Source of the DNA: Pseudomonas sp. FeN3W
Lineage (GTDB): Bacteria > Pseudomonadota > Gammaproteobacteria > Pseudomonadales > Pseudomonadaceae
NCBI GenBank assembly: GCA_030263805.2
Contig: CP136011.1
Coordinates: forward strand, 372,001-436,000
Reading direction: 5' to 3'
Length of the DNA stretch: 64,000 nt
Shown here: positions 7,265 through 15,620 of the stretch, piece by piece
How the letters are laid out: the number at the start of each line of letters is the position of its first letter
How positions within the stretch are numbered: position 1 is the first letter of the stretch
The notes under the pieces: model-generated
Told to the model about the DNA's origin: nothing
The model's input: the letters and a program-made list of their open reading frames with translations, nothing else
Databases searched by the model: none
Translations under genes and position numbers: made by a program

Positions 7265-9670
7265 CTAAACAGCTTTGAGTGATCTGTCATCATGCGTTTT
7301 GTCTTCCCTGTCGTCAATACCACTCATTGGCTTTTGATGATGAGCTGACGTGCTGGGTAATGATCCGGACAGCAAATCTCCAAAACTCACCTCTTTATCA
7401 AACGCATCATTCAATGCTTGAGCCAGGAGCCTCGCGTCATTCATGGCGAGCGCGGGTATTTGCAACTGGCTTTGCTCACCCATTTTCTCACAGAGCTCGT
7501 TTTCGATATTGATCAGACTTGAAAGCCGGTCTTTTGAGAAGCGCAGATGCCGATCAGAATGATCACTCAGTATGCTCAGGGCGGCCCGTTTTCCAGCGCT
7601 TATCAGCACATCCTTTTGATCTGCCGAAAGATGGAACTGCTCGGTTTTCACCATTCCTGTGTTGACTACACCGGTATTTTCCAAGATCTGCTCAGATGGG
7701 AGGGCTGCATTGTATTTATCCATAATGCTCTCAACCATCCAGCCAGCTGCCTTGCCAAGTGGCGCGGTCAAAAGTGACTTGATCTGGCTGGCCGCATCAC
7801 CAATTCTCAGCGACCCAAGGTTTAATCCAAGGCTGTATAGGAAAATGCCGAATTCAACACTCGCCGTTTTGGCTTTGTTGATGAATCCCTCTGGGTATCG
7901 CTCAAGCTCGATGGCCATCTGCTTCTTGGCAACCTTGGCCATATCATCAATAGCCAGGCTTTCCATATCTGAGTCTATTGTTGAGAGAACAAACCCTATT
8001 GTCTTCTCCTCGGCCAATTTCGGATCGTCACCGAATTTATCGAGAAATATTGAAAATGGGTTGTTCGCTATCATCCCGCCGTCAAAATGCTTCTTCCCTT
8101 TGTAGCGCATGGTGTCGAACACAAATGGCAGGTTCATGCTGGCGCGAACAGCTGTCTTGACCGGCATATCTACGTAGTCGCCACCGCCAGCCCGCGCAAA
8201 TACAGGTTTGAAATTTGCATGCTCATCCTTTATTTGGTGGGCAGAATCATTCACATCCACTTTCCCGAATAAGGACTTCAATGACCTTACGGCGCTATCA
8301 TAGGCACGTGGAAACCAGCCTAGCGTCATAATATGGCTTTCAGTGATGGCTACCCCAAATTCCTTGAACGATTGATAATTGCTCTCCTGGGCAAGCCCTT
8401 GTAGCTCTGTAAAGCTTATGGCCCTCATCTTTTCCTTTGATGTGAGGGTCTTTGCCATTTCGGATGCCGGGTTTTTTTCAATATAGCGCGAGACAGCAAT
8501 CTCAATGATGTCGGCAAGGTATGACTCGATCATGTCATTCTCAGGATGATACGACTCACGGCAGCACCGCACAGAGGTTGCGCAGGCCTGAAGATACTCG
8601 CTTCGCCCTGGCAGGCCTGAGAACTTGATTACATCAACCTCATTTACCCTTCCTGATGAAATCAGATGTCGCTCGTATGCATCCTTCGATTCCCTATATA
8701 GCGCGTCAAGATTGGCCCCCTGATCCCTCAGAAGCGAATCAAGCTCAGTGTCCTTAAGCATGATCAAATCGATCCTGGCTATGCCTGTTTCTTTCACCAG
8801 CCTTGGCAACATGAATTTTTCAGCAAACTCTGACAGATTGAAGCCTTCGAGGTATGGGTGATCTTCTGGCTTGAGTGTGCCTCTCCAGCGATCAATAATT
8901 AGCCCAGGCGCGGCCATCAACTTGAATATTTGCGAACTTTGAGCGAAAAATTGAGCAAATTGACCGTTTCGAACGATTGAGTTTATCTCTTGCGACTCAA
9001 ATCCCATGGAGACAAGCAGTCCAAGCAGCGCCCCTGCTGATGTACCTGCCACATATTTAACATTCGACGTGATGCCGGCCTTCGTCAAAATCTCTTCAAC
9101 CCCTGCATAGCTCATCCCTTTTGCCCCACCACCCTGAAACGTCAGAATTTCAGGGCAGAACCCACGCCGCTGACGTCTAAACATATTTTCAGCACGGTCA
9201 ATGGCGCTTGGGATTAGTGATTCGAATTGCTTGATTGCCCGCCCAATTTTCTCCACAAGTTTAATGGGTCTATCGGCTGGGTTTAGGGGGTACGCCTTAA
9301 CCATGTCTTCGAAGCTTCTAATGTGCTCAATGACACGGGTGTAGCGCAATCTACTATCAGGGTCGTTGCAAATCGCCTTGGCAATCGCATACGTCGCCTC
9401 TCCTCCGACTCTGCGAATAAGCTCAGGGGAGGGCCTTGGCTGCTCAACAGCCATGAGCATCTGCGTTGTAAAGATCTTGTGAACAACAGGTATCAGATTT
9501 TCAGCCCTGATATAGTCACTAGGGTTGTCGCGCTGTGCTATTGCAGCATTGATTACATCCGGCAAAACCCCTTTGATGACTGCTGCCATTTCATGGATGG
9601 CGAGATCCTTTAGAAACTGCGCGCTGGCTTTCTCGCGCGCCTCTCGCACCTTTGATAACAATGCTCTCAT
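7265..9670 (-). CDS. Large patatin-like phospholipase
   Basis: An 801-residue protein with the patatin (PNPLA) catalytic core: oxyanion loop GGGAKG at residues 180-185, nucleophile elbow GTSAG at 209-213 (catalytic Ser), and the Asp of the dyad in FDGGMIANNPF around residue 545. The roughly 330-residue gap between Ser and Asp is far longer than in classical patatins and includes a helical insert; about 170 residues precede the core. No signal peptide. Such lipases cut membrane phospholipids and occur as secreted effectors, anti-phage abortive-infection enzymes or phage proteins. Which applies here is not shown. A TGTCAATA motif at 9687 overlaps its 5' region. Confidence 0.85.
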   Translation of the reverse strand: MRALLSKVREAREKASAQFLKDLAIHEMAAVIKGVLPDVINAAIAQRDNPSDYIRAENLIPVVHKIFTTQMLMAVEQPRPSPELIRRVGGEATYAIAKAICNDPDSRLRYTRVIEHIRSFEDMVKAYPLNPADRPIKLVEKIGRAIKQFESLIPSAIDRAENMFRRQRRGFCPEILTFQGGGAKGMSYAGVEEILTKAGITSNVKYVAGTSAGALLGLLVSMGFESQEINSIVRNGQFAQFFAQSSQIFKLMAAPGLIIDRWRGTLKPEDHPYLEGFNLSEFAEKFMLPRLVKETGIARIDLIMLKDTELDSLLRDQGANLDALYRESKDAYERHLISSGRVNEVDVIKFSGLPGRSEYLQACATSVRCCRESYHPENDMIESYLADIIEIAVSRYIEKNPASEMAKTLTSKEKMRAISFTELQGLAQESNYQSFKEFGVAITESHIMTLGWFPRAYDSAVRSLKSLFGKVDVNDSAHQIKDEHANFKPVFARAGGGDYVDMPVKTAVRASMNLPFVFDTMRYKGKKHFDGGMIANNPFSIFLDKFGDDPKLAEEKTIGFVLSTIDSDMESLAIDDMAKVAKKQMAIELERYPEGFINKAKTASVEFGIFLYSLGLNLGSLRIGDAASQIKSLLTAPLGKAAGWMVESIMDKYNAALPSEQILENTGVVNTGMVKTEQFHLSADQKDVLISAGKRAALSILSDHSDRHLRFSKDRLSSLINIENELCEKMGEQSQLQIPALAMNDARLLAQALNDAFDKEVSFGDLLSGSLPSTSAHHQKPMSGIDDREDKTHDDRSLKAV

Positions 9671-9686
9671 GGGAATGTCTCGAATT

Positions 9687-9706
9687 TGTCAATATATTTA
9701 TTATAG
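9687..9706 (+). promoter_or_regulatory. Copy of recurrent motif, opposite to patatin gene
   Basis: TGTCAATA-TATT-TATTATAG on the plus strand, 17 bases upstream of the patatin ATG but pointing away from it. In that orientation it would act as an operator over the patatin promoter rather than as its promoter. Confidence 0.35.
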
Positions 9707-9722
9707 GAATGGCCGCATCTGG

Positions 9723-10556
9723 TTAAGCAACCATAAAAGGTTTGTACCATCCCGAGCGGGTTGCAATTCTGAGCGGCTGAATATCCACTGCCCGAATTTC
9801 GATTTGCTCACCCTCATCTGCGTCTGACTCATGGGGCGTGAACTCAACCACGGCTCCACGCAGGATTGACTGATCTGTGACTCTTACAGAGTCATTGTGG
9901 AAAATGGCGTAACCACAGTTTTCTGGTGCCATTGGCATCAGTGGCTGGGTATTGATCAGATCATCTCTCAGGTATCGGATTACCCCAAGCTCGCTCCCTT
10001 GAACACTGATCTCTTCAATGATTCCTCGCAGACGAGCCCTGCCTGAATCAGTGGGAAGCAGGCCAGGAATGAGCCAGCCTGGGAATACGGCATCGGCTGC
10101 CTCGCGCAGCATGGCGCTACAATTATCGAAAGCTATCACTTCTACCCTCGACCCCAGGCGTCGCGCCGCCTGAATCAGCGTTGCAAAATCGCCATCGCCT
10201 GTAAGCAACACTATACGATCAAGGCGAGCGGCACTCTCCATGATGTCTACTGCAATATCAACGTCAACATTAGCCTTGCAGATCTTCTTCTCGCCGTCAT
10301 CGAACATTTGGCTTTGTTTCATTTTGAGGTGATAGCCCAGCTGACGTATCGCACTCTGATACCCCAAAAAGCGACTTGCCCAACCAGGGTCTCGCTCCGC
10401 CTTACCTGCATCAAAGGATGAGTACACGTTTAAGTGCACACCTTGAGCCTCTCCTCTTAAGGCAAAATTGCGCAAAACCGAGTAGTCCATGGTGTATCCA
10501 CCACTCATGTTAATATTCGACTGGTCTACATAGACCCCAACGCGCTCGCGCAACAT
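9723..10556 (-). CDS. NYN-domain (LabA/PIN-like) nuclease
   Basis: A 277-residue protein. The ATG at 10556 (MLRERVGVYVDQSNI) follows a purine-rich site. The N-terminal 160 residues match the NYN fold: an acidic residue in VDQSNI, a second cluster in KANVDVDIAVDIM, and LLTGDGDF before a Rossmann-like helix (ARRLGSRVEVIAF). NYN proteins are Mg2+-dependent RNases or nucleic-acid-binding proteins. The C-terminal 110 residues are beta-rich and unidentified, and may be an RNA-binding module. Convergent or divergent neighbours give no pathway. Confidence 0.8.
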   Translation of the reverse strand: MLRERVGVYVDQSNINMSGGYTMDYSVLRNFALRGEAQGVHLNVYSSFDAGKAERDPGWASRFLGYQSAIRQLGYHLKMKQSQMFDDGEKKICKANVDVDIAVDIMESAARLDRIVLLTGDGDFATLIQAARRLGSRVEVIAFDNCSAMLREAADAVFPGWLIPGLLPTDSGRARLRGIIEEISVQGSELGVIRYLRDDLINTQPLMPMAPENCGYAIFHNDSVRVTDQSILRGAVVEFTPHESDADEGEQIEIRAVDIQPLRIATRSGWYKPFMVA

Positions 10557-10634
10557 AAACCTTGTCCCCCTGACCTTCTTCTGTAGCAACCTATCAATAG
10601 TTGCATTAGATCAGAAAAAAACTTCATTAAGTAG

Positions 10635-10663
10635 TTGACGACCACATACATGATGATTATATT
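10635..10663 (+). promoter_or_regulatory. Sigma-70 type promoter of the mvaT-like gene
   Basis: TTGACG (10635-10640), 17-base spacer, TATATT (10658-10663), about 40 bases upstream of the ATG at 10705. Confidence 0.65.
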
Positions 10664-10704
10664 CAGCCACGAAAGAAACAAAACTACCCAACGGAGTGAA
10701 CCTC

Positions 10705-11085
10705 ATGAGCAAAATCGAACTGCTGAACGATCTCGAAAAACAACGCGCCGCTCTGGAAAAGCGCATTTCTGATCTAAGTGAGCAAGTTAAGACGCTTGCC
10801 GACTACAGCGAAGAAATCAAGTCGGTCGCTAAAGAGCGTGGACTTCGCCTGCGTGATATTGCTCTCGCAATTGCGCCCGAACTGAATCCCGAGACCCGTG
10901 GTCGCAAGACTAGCACTGGAGGTGGCACTACCAGCACTCGCCAGCCGCGCCGCGTAAAGGTGTATCGCCACCCTGACACTGGCGAAGTTATTGAAACCAA
11001 AGGCGGCAACCACAAGCTCCTGAAGGAGTGGAAGTCCGAATACGGTGCCGAAACCGTTGAAGGTTGGGTCGAGAAAAACGACTAA
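10705..11085 (+). CDS. mvaT: MvaT/MvaU-type H-NS family nucleoid protein
   Basis: A 126-residue xenogeneic silencer of the Pseudomonas MvaT family. The N-terminal coiled coil (residues 2-60, oligomerisation) is followed by a basic linker and the diagnostic C-terminal DNA-binding segment: HPDTGEVIETKGGNHKLLKE, then WKSEYG and VEGWV. The ATG at 10705 has GGAG eight bases upstream. It binds AT-rich DNA and is expected to silence plasmid genes and reduce the cost of carriage. The plasmid copy may co-assemble with chromosomal MvaT. Own promoter upstream, terminator downstream. The family is essentially restricted to Pseudomonads, which supports the host assignment. Confidence 0.93.
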   Translation: MSKIELLNDLEKQRAALEKRISDLSEQVKTLADYSEEIKSVAKERGLRLRDIALAIAPELNPETRGRKTSTGGGTTSTRQPRRVKVYRHPDTGEVIETKGGNHKLLKEWKSEYGAETVEGWVEKND

Positions 11086-11119
11086 CAGAGTAGCTTGCCA
11101 TCTAAGGCATGCCAGCTGA

Positions 11120-11144
11120 AAAAGCCCCGCTTTGCGGGGCTTTT
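11120..11144 (+). terminator. Intrinsic terminator after mvaT
   Basis: AAAGCCCCGC-TTT-GCGGGGCTTTT, a strong GC hairpin with flanking A and T runs, 34 bases after the mvaT stop. Confidence 0.85.
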
Positions 11145-11205
11145 CCATATGTGCTTCTTGGAAATTTTGGGTTTTCGTATATGCTCGAATGGAAGGAGAT
11201 TAACC

Positions 11206-11904
11206 ATGAAAGAAATACGGCCAATTGACCTTAATGCGATTTACGAATCCGGCTTTGATGCCATACTGCTTAGCCGTGAACACTACCAGCTTCTGCTTGA
11301 GCTGGTGCAATCCCAGAATTGGATCGATGATCCAGATGGCATATTCATAAAGGTGCCTTCGTGGTCATCCACGTTCAAGAAAAGTCAGGCTATCGAAAAA
11401 ATCGACCAGGAATCGGAATATAACGACTGGGCCATGCACAATGCCCCGGACAACCTGCTTCAGTCCTGTCGAGGTCTGTTAGAGTCAAAGTCCATCATGG
11501 GCATCTGGATGGAGGCATACAGGGCACAAATGTCATTTATCAGCCTTTGGAATGGGGCCGAAGATCTCGACTGGCACTGGGATGGGCCTGCTCAAGCAGA
11601 TTTTTTCTTTTTGATCTATCTAAATAGAAAAACGGGCTGGCCAGAAGATGGTGGCGGCGAGCTTATTGTCGGCGTCCGTGACGTTTCGAGTGGATACTTA
11701 AAGACGAACTTAAGTGTCGTTCGAGAAGCTCAGCGCATCAGGCCTGCATCACGAACACTGGTTTGTGTTAACAACCAAAATCCTCGCTTCGTGCACAAGG
11801 TATTGCCCTTGAAGAATGCAGATGAGCGAACAGTGCTGATGATTGGGTTCAATCTGATACCCACCATGTCTGGAGAAAAATCTCGACAGCTTCCAGAGAT
11901 GTGA
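11206..11904 (+). CDS. 2-oxoglutarate/Fe(II)-dependent oxygenase-like protein
   Basis: A 232-residue protein; ATG 11206 has AAGGAGAT. The double-stranded beta-helix signature is visible: LDWHWDG (HxD iron ligands), then GGGELIVG, the distal histidine in NPRFVHKV, and the basic co-substrate anchor in ERTVLMIGF. This matches prolyl-4-hydroxylase-like (2OG-FeII_Oxy_3) enzymes. The substrate cannot be read from sequence: protein side chain, nucleic acid base or small molecule are all possible. Convergent with the RNase H gene. Confidence 0.75.
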   Translation: MKEIRPIDLNAIYESGFDAILLSREHYQLLLELVQSQNWIDDPDGIFIKVPSWSSTFKKSQAIEKIDQESEYNDWAMHNAPDNLLQSCRGLLESKSIMGIWMEAYRAQMSFISLWNGAEDLDWHWDGPAQADFFFLIYLNRKTGWPEDGGGELIVGVRDVSSGYLKTNLSVVREAQRIRPASRTLVCVNNQNPRFVHKVLPLKNADERTVLMIGFNLIPTMSGEKSRQLPEM

Positions 11905-11908
11905 TCCT

Positions 11909-12454
11909 TCATTGCAGGTATCGCATCATATGAAGTTCGCCTGGGTCAGGTGAGTTACCGCCTTTAAGGGTGCTCGCGGCGAGTCTATCGGCTAGATGAT
12001 TACCCCAGGCGAGAAGATCATCGTAGGAAGGATTGGGCGGTAGTGATGAAAGTGGCGTATGGCTTTTAACCCACTTAACCGCTATTGACGTACCCCGTGA
12101 TTCACGAAAAAGCCTTGTCGACATCAGCTTTAGGAGCCATGGCCAGTAGGGTCGTTTTTGCTGGGGCCTTAATTGGTTGATTTTTTTTGCGCTCAAAAAT
12201 GCGTGAACATTACGGTTATCGACCACCAAGGTCACATTTTCTTCGTCAGCCCAACAGAGCGCTTGTTGAGCCGCCATACATTCCGCGATAAGTGAATCTG
12301 CCTGAGATATTTTGCCAGATGCGGACTGAATAAACAGGTTGTCATCTGCTGACTGAACCCTGACTACTGCCCATGCACCCCCACATGAAGGGGCGGCAGA
12401 GCCATCAGCAAAGTACATGACCGAATTGAGCATTAATGGGTTTGACAAAATCAT
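11909..12454 (-). CDS. rnhA: Ribonuclease HI-like protein
   Basis: A 181-residue protein. It has the RNase H fold signature: first Asp in MYFADGSA, Glu in SLIAECMAAQQAL, Asp in VVDNRNV, and the C-terminal WVKSHT with GNHLADRLA carrying the His/Asp end of the active site. It should remove RNA from RNA-DNA hybrids (R-loops, primers). Compared with chromosomal RNase HI (about 150 residues) it has a longer loop before the C-terminal helix. A plasmid copy fits an element that carries its own replication and repair genes. Confidence 0.8.
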   Translation of the reverse strand: MILSNPLMLNSVMYFADGSAAPSCGGAWAVVRVQSADDNLFIQSASGKISQADSLIAECMAAQQALCWADEENVTLVVDNRNVHAFLSAKKINQLRPQQKRPYWPWLLKLMSTRLFRESRGTSIAVKWVKSHTPLSSLPPNPSYDDLLAWGNHLADRLAASTLKGGNSPDPGELHMMRYLQ

Positions 12455-12523
12455 CCCCTTACCATGAAAACAATTTTAGCTTATCATAAGAAATGAAAAC
12501 CAAAAAATTCTGAGAGCGTTACC

Positions 12524-13321
12524 ATGTGGGACATCCTATTCTTTTCGTCTTCCGAGCTTTCGCTTGCCCTACGAAAAGGGCATCAGGATTACGTATACGC
12601 ATTCCCATGGCAAAAACCCTATGAGTGCCCTAGATGGGATTTTGAGTCAAAACCTGAAGCCATAAATTTGGCTGACGACACTCTTTTCATAGCTCTTCTT
12701 GTCCGGGCAAAGGCTGATGCATTCTCCCGAGCTGCACAGCTGGCTCGTGCGCAGATGAATGGCAAGATACCGCGCACGCTTGATGAGCTTCAGACAGGTG
12801 CGCTCAAATTCGCCTACCGCCGCCTACAGCAGAAAAAAATTCCAGCGGATGATTTTCTTGATGTGCTGCGGTGTTGCGCACTGCTTCAGCCTGTACCAGA
12901 GTCTTTCTGGGACGCAATGGCAAGCCATATGAGAGAAGACAGGTTGGCGAAGCTAAAGAAGTCTATGGGCGTTCTCACGCGCTTTCATGCTCAGGATTCA
13001 TTATGGATTGAGCCACTCTTCACGTATCTTTCACGAGTCCTATGGGCTCAGGATCAATTCCAGGTCATTTCTTTCGCCGCGAGTCAATTGGCGATCTGCT
13101 ACCCCGATTCGGTAGCCAGGCAGAGCCTTGTGGAACTGGCGCAGCGCGCACAGGGGCTCATGAAGGCTCGTGAGATTGAGCAGACGATGGCGGGAATGAA
13201 ACCTTGGCAACGCACAGGCCCGACCATCAAAAAATCAATTCGCATTGGCCCAAAAAGCATTGTGGCAAAGGCCAAAGACCCTAAAGACGCGGCCTCCGGG
13301 GGCGGGGAGCAGGAGAAATAA
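12524..13321 (+). CDS. Unknown 265-residue helical protein
   Basis: ATG at 12524 after a GAGAG site. Soluble, mostly alpha-helical, possibly TPR-like in the middle (AKADAFSRAAQLARAQMNG, then FTYLSRVLWAQDQFQVISFA). The last 40 residues are basic and glycine-rich, probably disordered and possibly nucleic-acid-binding. No family recognised. It lies upstream of the CsrA-like gene, but a separate motif-type promoter between them suggests a separate unit. Confidence 0.65.
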   Translation: MWDILFFSSSELSLALRKGHQDYVYAFPWQKPYECPRWDFESKPEAINLADDTLFIALLVRAKADAFSRAAQLARAQMNGKIPRTLDELQTGALKFAYRRLQQKKIPADDFLDVLRCCALLQPVPESFWDAMASHMREDRLAKLKKSMGVLTRFHAQDSLWIEPLFTYLSRVLWAQDQFQVISFAASQLAICYPDSVARQSLVELAQRAQGLMKAREIEQTMAGMKPWQRTGPTIKKSIRIGPKSIVAKAKDPKDAASGGGEQEK

Positions 13322-13355
13322 TTCGATAGATACCTATTGCAATGTCTCCCGAATC

Positions 13356-13375
13356 TGTCAATATTGGTTATACAG
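13356..13375 (+). promoter_or_regulatory. Copy of recurrent motif TGTCAATA-N4-TWWTAYAG
   Basis: TGTCAATA-TTGG-TTATACAG ending 22 bases before the CsrA-like ATG at 13398. Best example of the motif in promoter position. Confidence 0.5.
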
Positions 13376-13397
13376 ATTTACTAAAGGGAGCTTCAAC

Positions 13398-13727
13398 ATG
13401 ACACGCACTACCGACAAAAACGCTTCTGGCGCAGGACTTGTTCTCTCTCGCTATCGTGGCGAACGCATCATGATCAAGGCGAACCAAAAAGCAACAGATC
13501 AGGAGATCCTCGACGCCATCCGTAACGAAGGAATCGTTGTCACTCTGGTGGATATGTTTGATTACCGTCATCCAAATCACAAGACTACTCGTCGGGTCGC
13601 GAAAGTGGGCATTCGGGCATCAAATCACTTGTCAATCGCGCGTGAAGAAATTATAAATCGGGAAAGAGCCGTCAAGGATAGTACCGATGGAAATATTCAA
13701 GCTGAAGGAGACGCTCAAAGCGCTTGA
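13398..13727 (+). CDS. csrA: Divergent CsrA/RsmA family RNA-binding protein
   Basis: A 109-residue protein; ATG 13398 with AAAGGGAG. The first strand LVLSRYRGERIMI aligns with LILTRRVGETLMI of CsrA (Leu4, Arg6, Gly, Glu and Met kept), and VAKVGIRASNHLSIAREEI aligns with the last strands, keeping the RNA-contacting Arg44 in AREE. Normal CsrA has about 60 residues. Here about 25 extra residues, including a predicted helix (TDQEILDAIRNEG) and a longer strand loop, sit between strands 1 and 3, plus a polar tail. It probably binds GGA-type leaders to control translation. The insertion may change dimerisation or target choice. The 3' end overlaps the Tus-like gene by 41 nt in another frame. Confidence 0.7.
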   Translation: MTRTTDKNASGAGLVLSRYRGERIMIKANQKATDQEILDAIRNEGIVVTLVDMFDYRHPNHKTTRRVAKVGIRASNHLSIAREEIINRERAVKDSTDGNIQAEGDAQSA

Positions 13728-14529
13728 TGAGCAGACCCGCCAGCTCTGTCTGGTTCTAGATGATTCAGAAGCAATCTGCGCCAATTCGCCCGGCCCATTT
13801 CTAAATGGTGACCGGGCGATTTCGCTTATATCAGAGCGACTCACAAACATTTGGTGTAGTGACGACCAGAGAGATGGAAGAGAAACGCCTATTGGCATTG
13901 GCGCCGTAGCATGCGACGCACAAGCCATATCCATCGCTCAAGAGATTAACCTTATAAAGGATGATTTAGCCTCCCAATTTAAAGCACTCAGAGCGCTCTT
14001 TTGTGGAAAAGGGCAATCCAGGGCAGGCCATGATAAAGCATTTCGTCGATTTCTTGCTGATGCCGGGCTTGGAAGACTCTCTTTGAGGCTCGTTAACAGG
14101 CATATTCCAATTCTTGATCAGACACCAAAAAAAATTGACTTTTCGCTTAGTACAAAAGGAAAAAGTATTAGCCGAATGACTGCGGAACAGGCCATAGATT
14201 TGTTACTAAGTAGCGGTATGGAAGGTGCTCATATTGACATACAAATCAAAAAACTGATTCAGCTGCCAGCAACCTATCCTTTGGCACAGATCCAGCATTT
14301 GAAAAATTACTACAAATCGAACATTAGAAGTCGTGACGGAATCCGAACAACACGCCCGGTCTTTTTACCCATTTTTTACCCAAAAGGGAAAAGAGTCATT
14401 CTTCCAGAAGAGCTTTGCGGTGTGCAGCGATCCATAAGGGCCAGAAAAGATATTAACCTGGAGGCTGAGCCTTTCATCCCAAGCCTCCGGCTATATCTTT
14501 ACAAGAACGTTATGAATCAGCCTGACTAA
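13687..14529 (+). CDS. Tus-like replication-terminus binding protein
   Basis: A 280-residue protein starting inside the csrA-like frame with AAGGA before the ATG. By eye it shares landmarks in the same order as E. coli Tus (309 aa): an N-terminal helical pair, a VNRHIP segment (Tus VHRHLP), a KGKSISRMTAEQAIDLL helix region, TTRPVFLPIF followed by KGKRV (Tus KRPVKVQPIARVWYKG), and a C-terminal PFIPSLRLYLY (Tus LIIPRLHLYVAD). I infer a polar fork-arrest protein binding Ter sites on the plasmid. Pseudomonads are not known for chromosomal Tus, so this would be an element-specific system. Identity is low, so the assignment needs a profile search. Confidence 0.5.
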   Translation: MEIFKLKETLKALDEQTRQLCLVLDDSEAICANSPGPFLNGDRAISLISERLTNIWCSDDQRDGRETPIGIGAVACDAQAISIAQEINLIKDDLASQFKALRALFCGKGQSRAGHDKAFRRFLADAGLGRLSLRLVNRHIPILDQTPKKIDFSLSTKGKSISRMTAEQAIDLLLSSGMEGAHIDIQIKKLIQLPATYPLAQIQHLKNYYKSNIRSRDGIRTTRPVFLPIFYPKGKRVILPEELCGVQRSIRARKDINLEAEPFIPSLRLYLYKNVMNQPD

Positions 14530-15497
14530 TCCACCTTGGGTTCCGTCAAAAACGCCGAGTAGTCAAGCGGCGGCGGAACCCTCTCAACTTCAACCTCAAC
14601 TAGCTTCTCTACTTCTACCAGCCTCTCGACCTCAACCCTTTTCTCAACCTCAACAAGTCGCTCAACCTCCACAACCTTCTCCTTGATGATTGGATCAATC
14701 ATTGGATGGGTTCCGGTAAAACCCCATGCTGGTCGCAGTGAACAGGAGTACCCACTCTCATTCAGCTGCTCCTTGAGTGCATCAAGAAGCATAAGAGGCG
14801 CCTGAATCCTCTCCCTGGCCCTGATTGAATAGACAACGTTCAGTGGCTCGCGTGTATCCTTGCTTAAAATCTCGAAATCAGCGTTAACAATGTCTTCGAG
14901 CACATCGCTGCGACCCATACTTCGCACCATTAGAAGGGCATAGATTCCACCGCTTGTTTCCTTGAAGATGCCTTTCCCTGCAAGAATTCCAGATATTGAA
15001 ACAATCAGCTTATCCGCCTGAAGCCTGACGAATTCTGTAAATGCCTTCTCAAGCTGTGGCGATCTAAGGATGTTGATTGCCGTTGGTGCCCATACAAGTG
15101 TCGGGTCGTTACAAAACTCGAACCTTAAGTCGTCATGAATTTCTCGGCATCCACACTTGATGCCTAGTTCAGCAGCAAGATCTGTTAAAGAGATTTTCAG
15201 ATCGAGTTTTTCCACCAGGTCTTTATGAGCTTGAACGCTGTAATTAAGCCTGCCTAGCGTAAGGGAGATATTGAAGTAGATCGGGTAGTTATTTGGAACA
15301 TCGTATTTAAGGCTTAACACGCCATATCTGCTGAGCAGCATGGCATCTTCGCGACATGGCAAGATTATTTGTTCAGGATCTCGTCCATATACAAGTGCGT
15401 TGTGTATATAGGTGTAATTGTTCTTGCCAAGCGAGCCAAGCACCGACTCAAATATGTCGTGCCTAAGCTGTTCAAAAGATAAATCGATATCAGACAT
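14526..15497 (-). CDS. Unknown protein with VEVE-repeat C-terminal tail
   Basis: A 323-residue protein; ATG 15497 preceded by AAGGGGG. Residues 1-270 are a mixed alpha/beta domain I do not recognise. Residues about 272-306 form tandem units of the type KxVEVERLVEVE (alternating V/E with K or R), followed by a Pro-rich end (VPPPLDY). Such repeats form extended charged beta or helical stalks and are common in phage and plasmid structural proteins. It is convergent with the Tus-like gene, the stops overlapping by 4 nt. Could be a scaffold or surface-linked protein; function unknown. Confidence 0.7.
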   Translation of the reverse strand: MSDIDLSFEQLRHDIFESVLGSLGKNNYTYIHNALVYGRDPEQIILPCREDAMLLSRYGVLSLKYDVPNNYPIYFNISLTLGRLNYSVQAHKDLVEKLDLKISLTDLAAELGIKCGCREIHDDLRFEFCNDPTLVWAPTAINILRSPQLEKAFTEFVRLQADKLIVSISGILAGKGIFKETSGGIYALLMVRSMGRSDVLEDIVNADFEILSKDTREPLNVVYSIRARERIQAPLMLLDALKEQLNESGYSCSLRPAWGFTGTHPMIDPIIKEKVVEVERLVEVEKRVEVERLVEVEKLVEVEVERVPPPLDYSAFLTEPKVD

Positions 15498-15557
15498 GAA
15501 TGTGTCCCCCTTATTCCAATTTAAAACTTAAAGTTAATAAAATCCACTACATTCGGC

Positions 15558-15585
15558 TTGCATTTTATGAAAGGTTGGTTATGAT
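15558..15585 (+). promoter_or_regulatory. Sigma-70 type promoter of mfd
   Basis: TTGCAT (15558-15563), 16-base spacer, TATGAT (15580-15585), 35 bases before the mfd ATG. Confidence 0.5.
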
Positions 15586-15620
15586 GGCGAGAGAAACGGG
15601 TTAACTACGCGAGATGGAAT

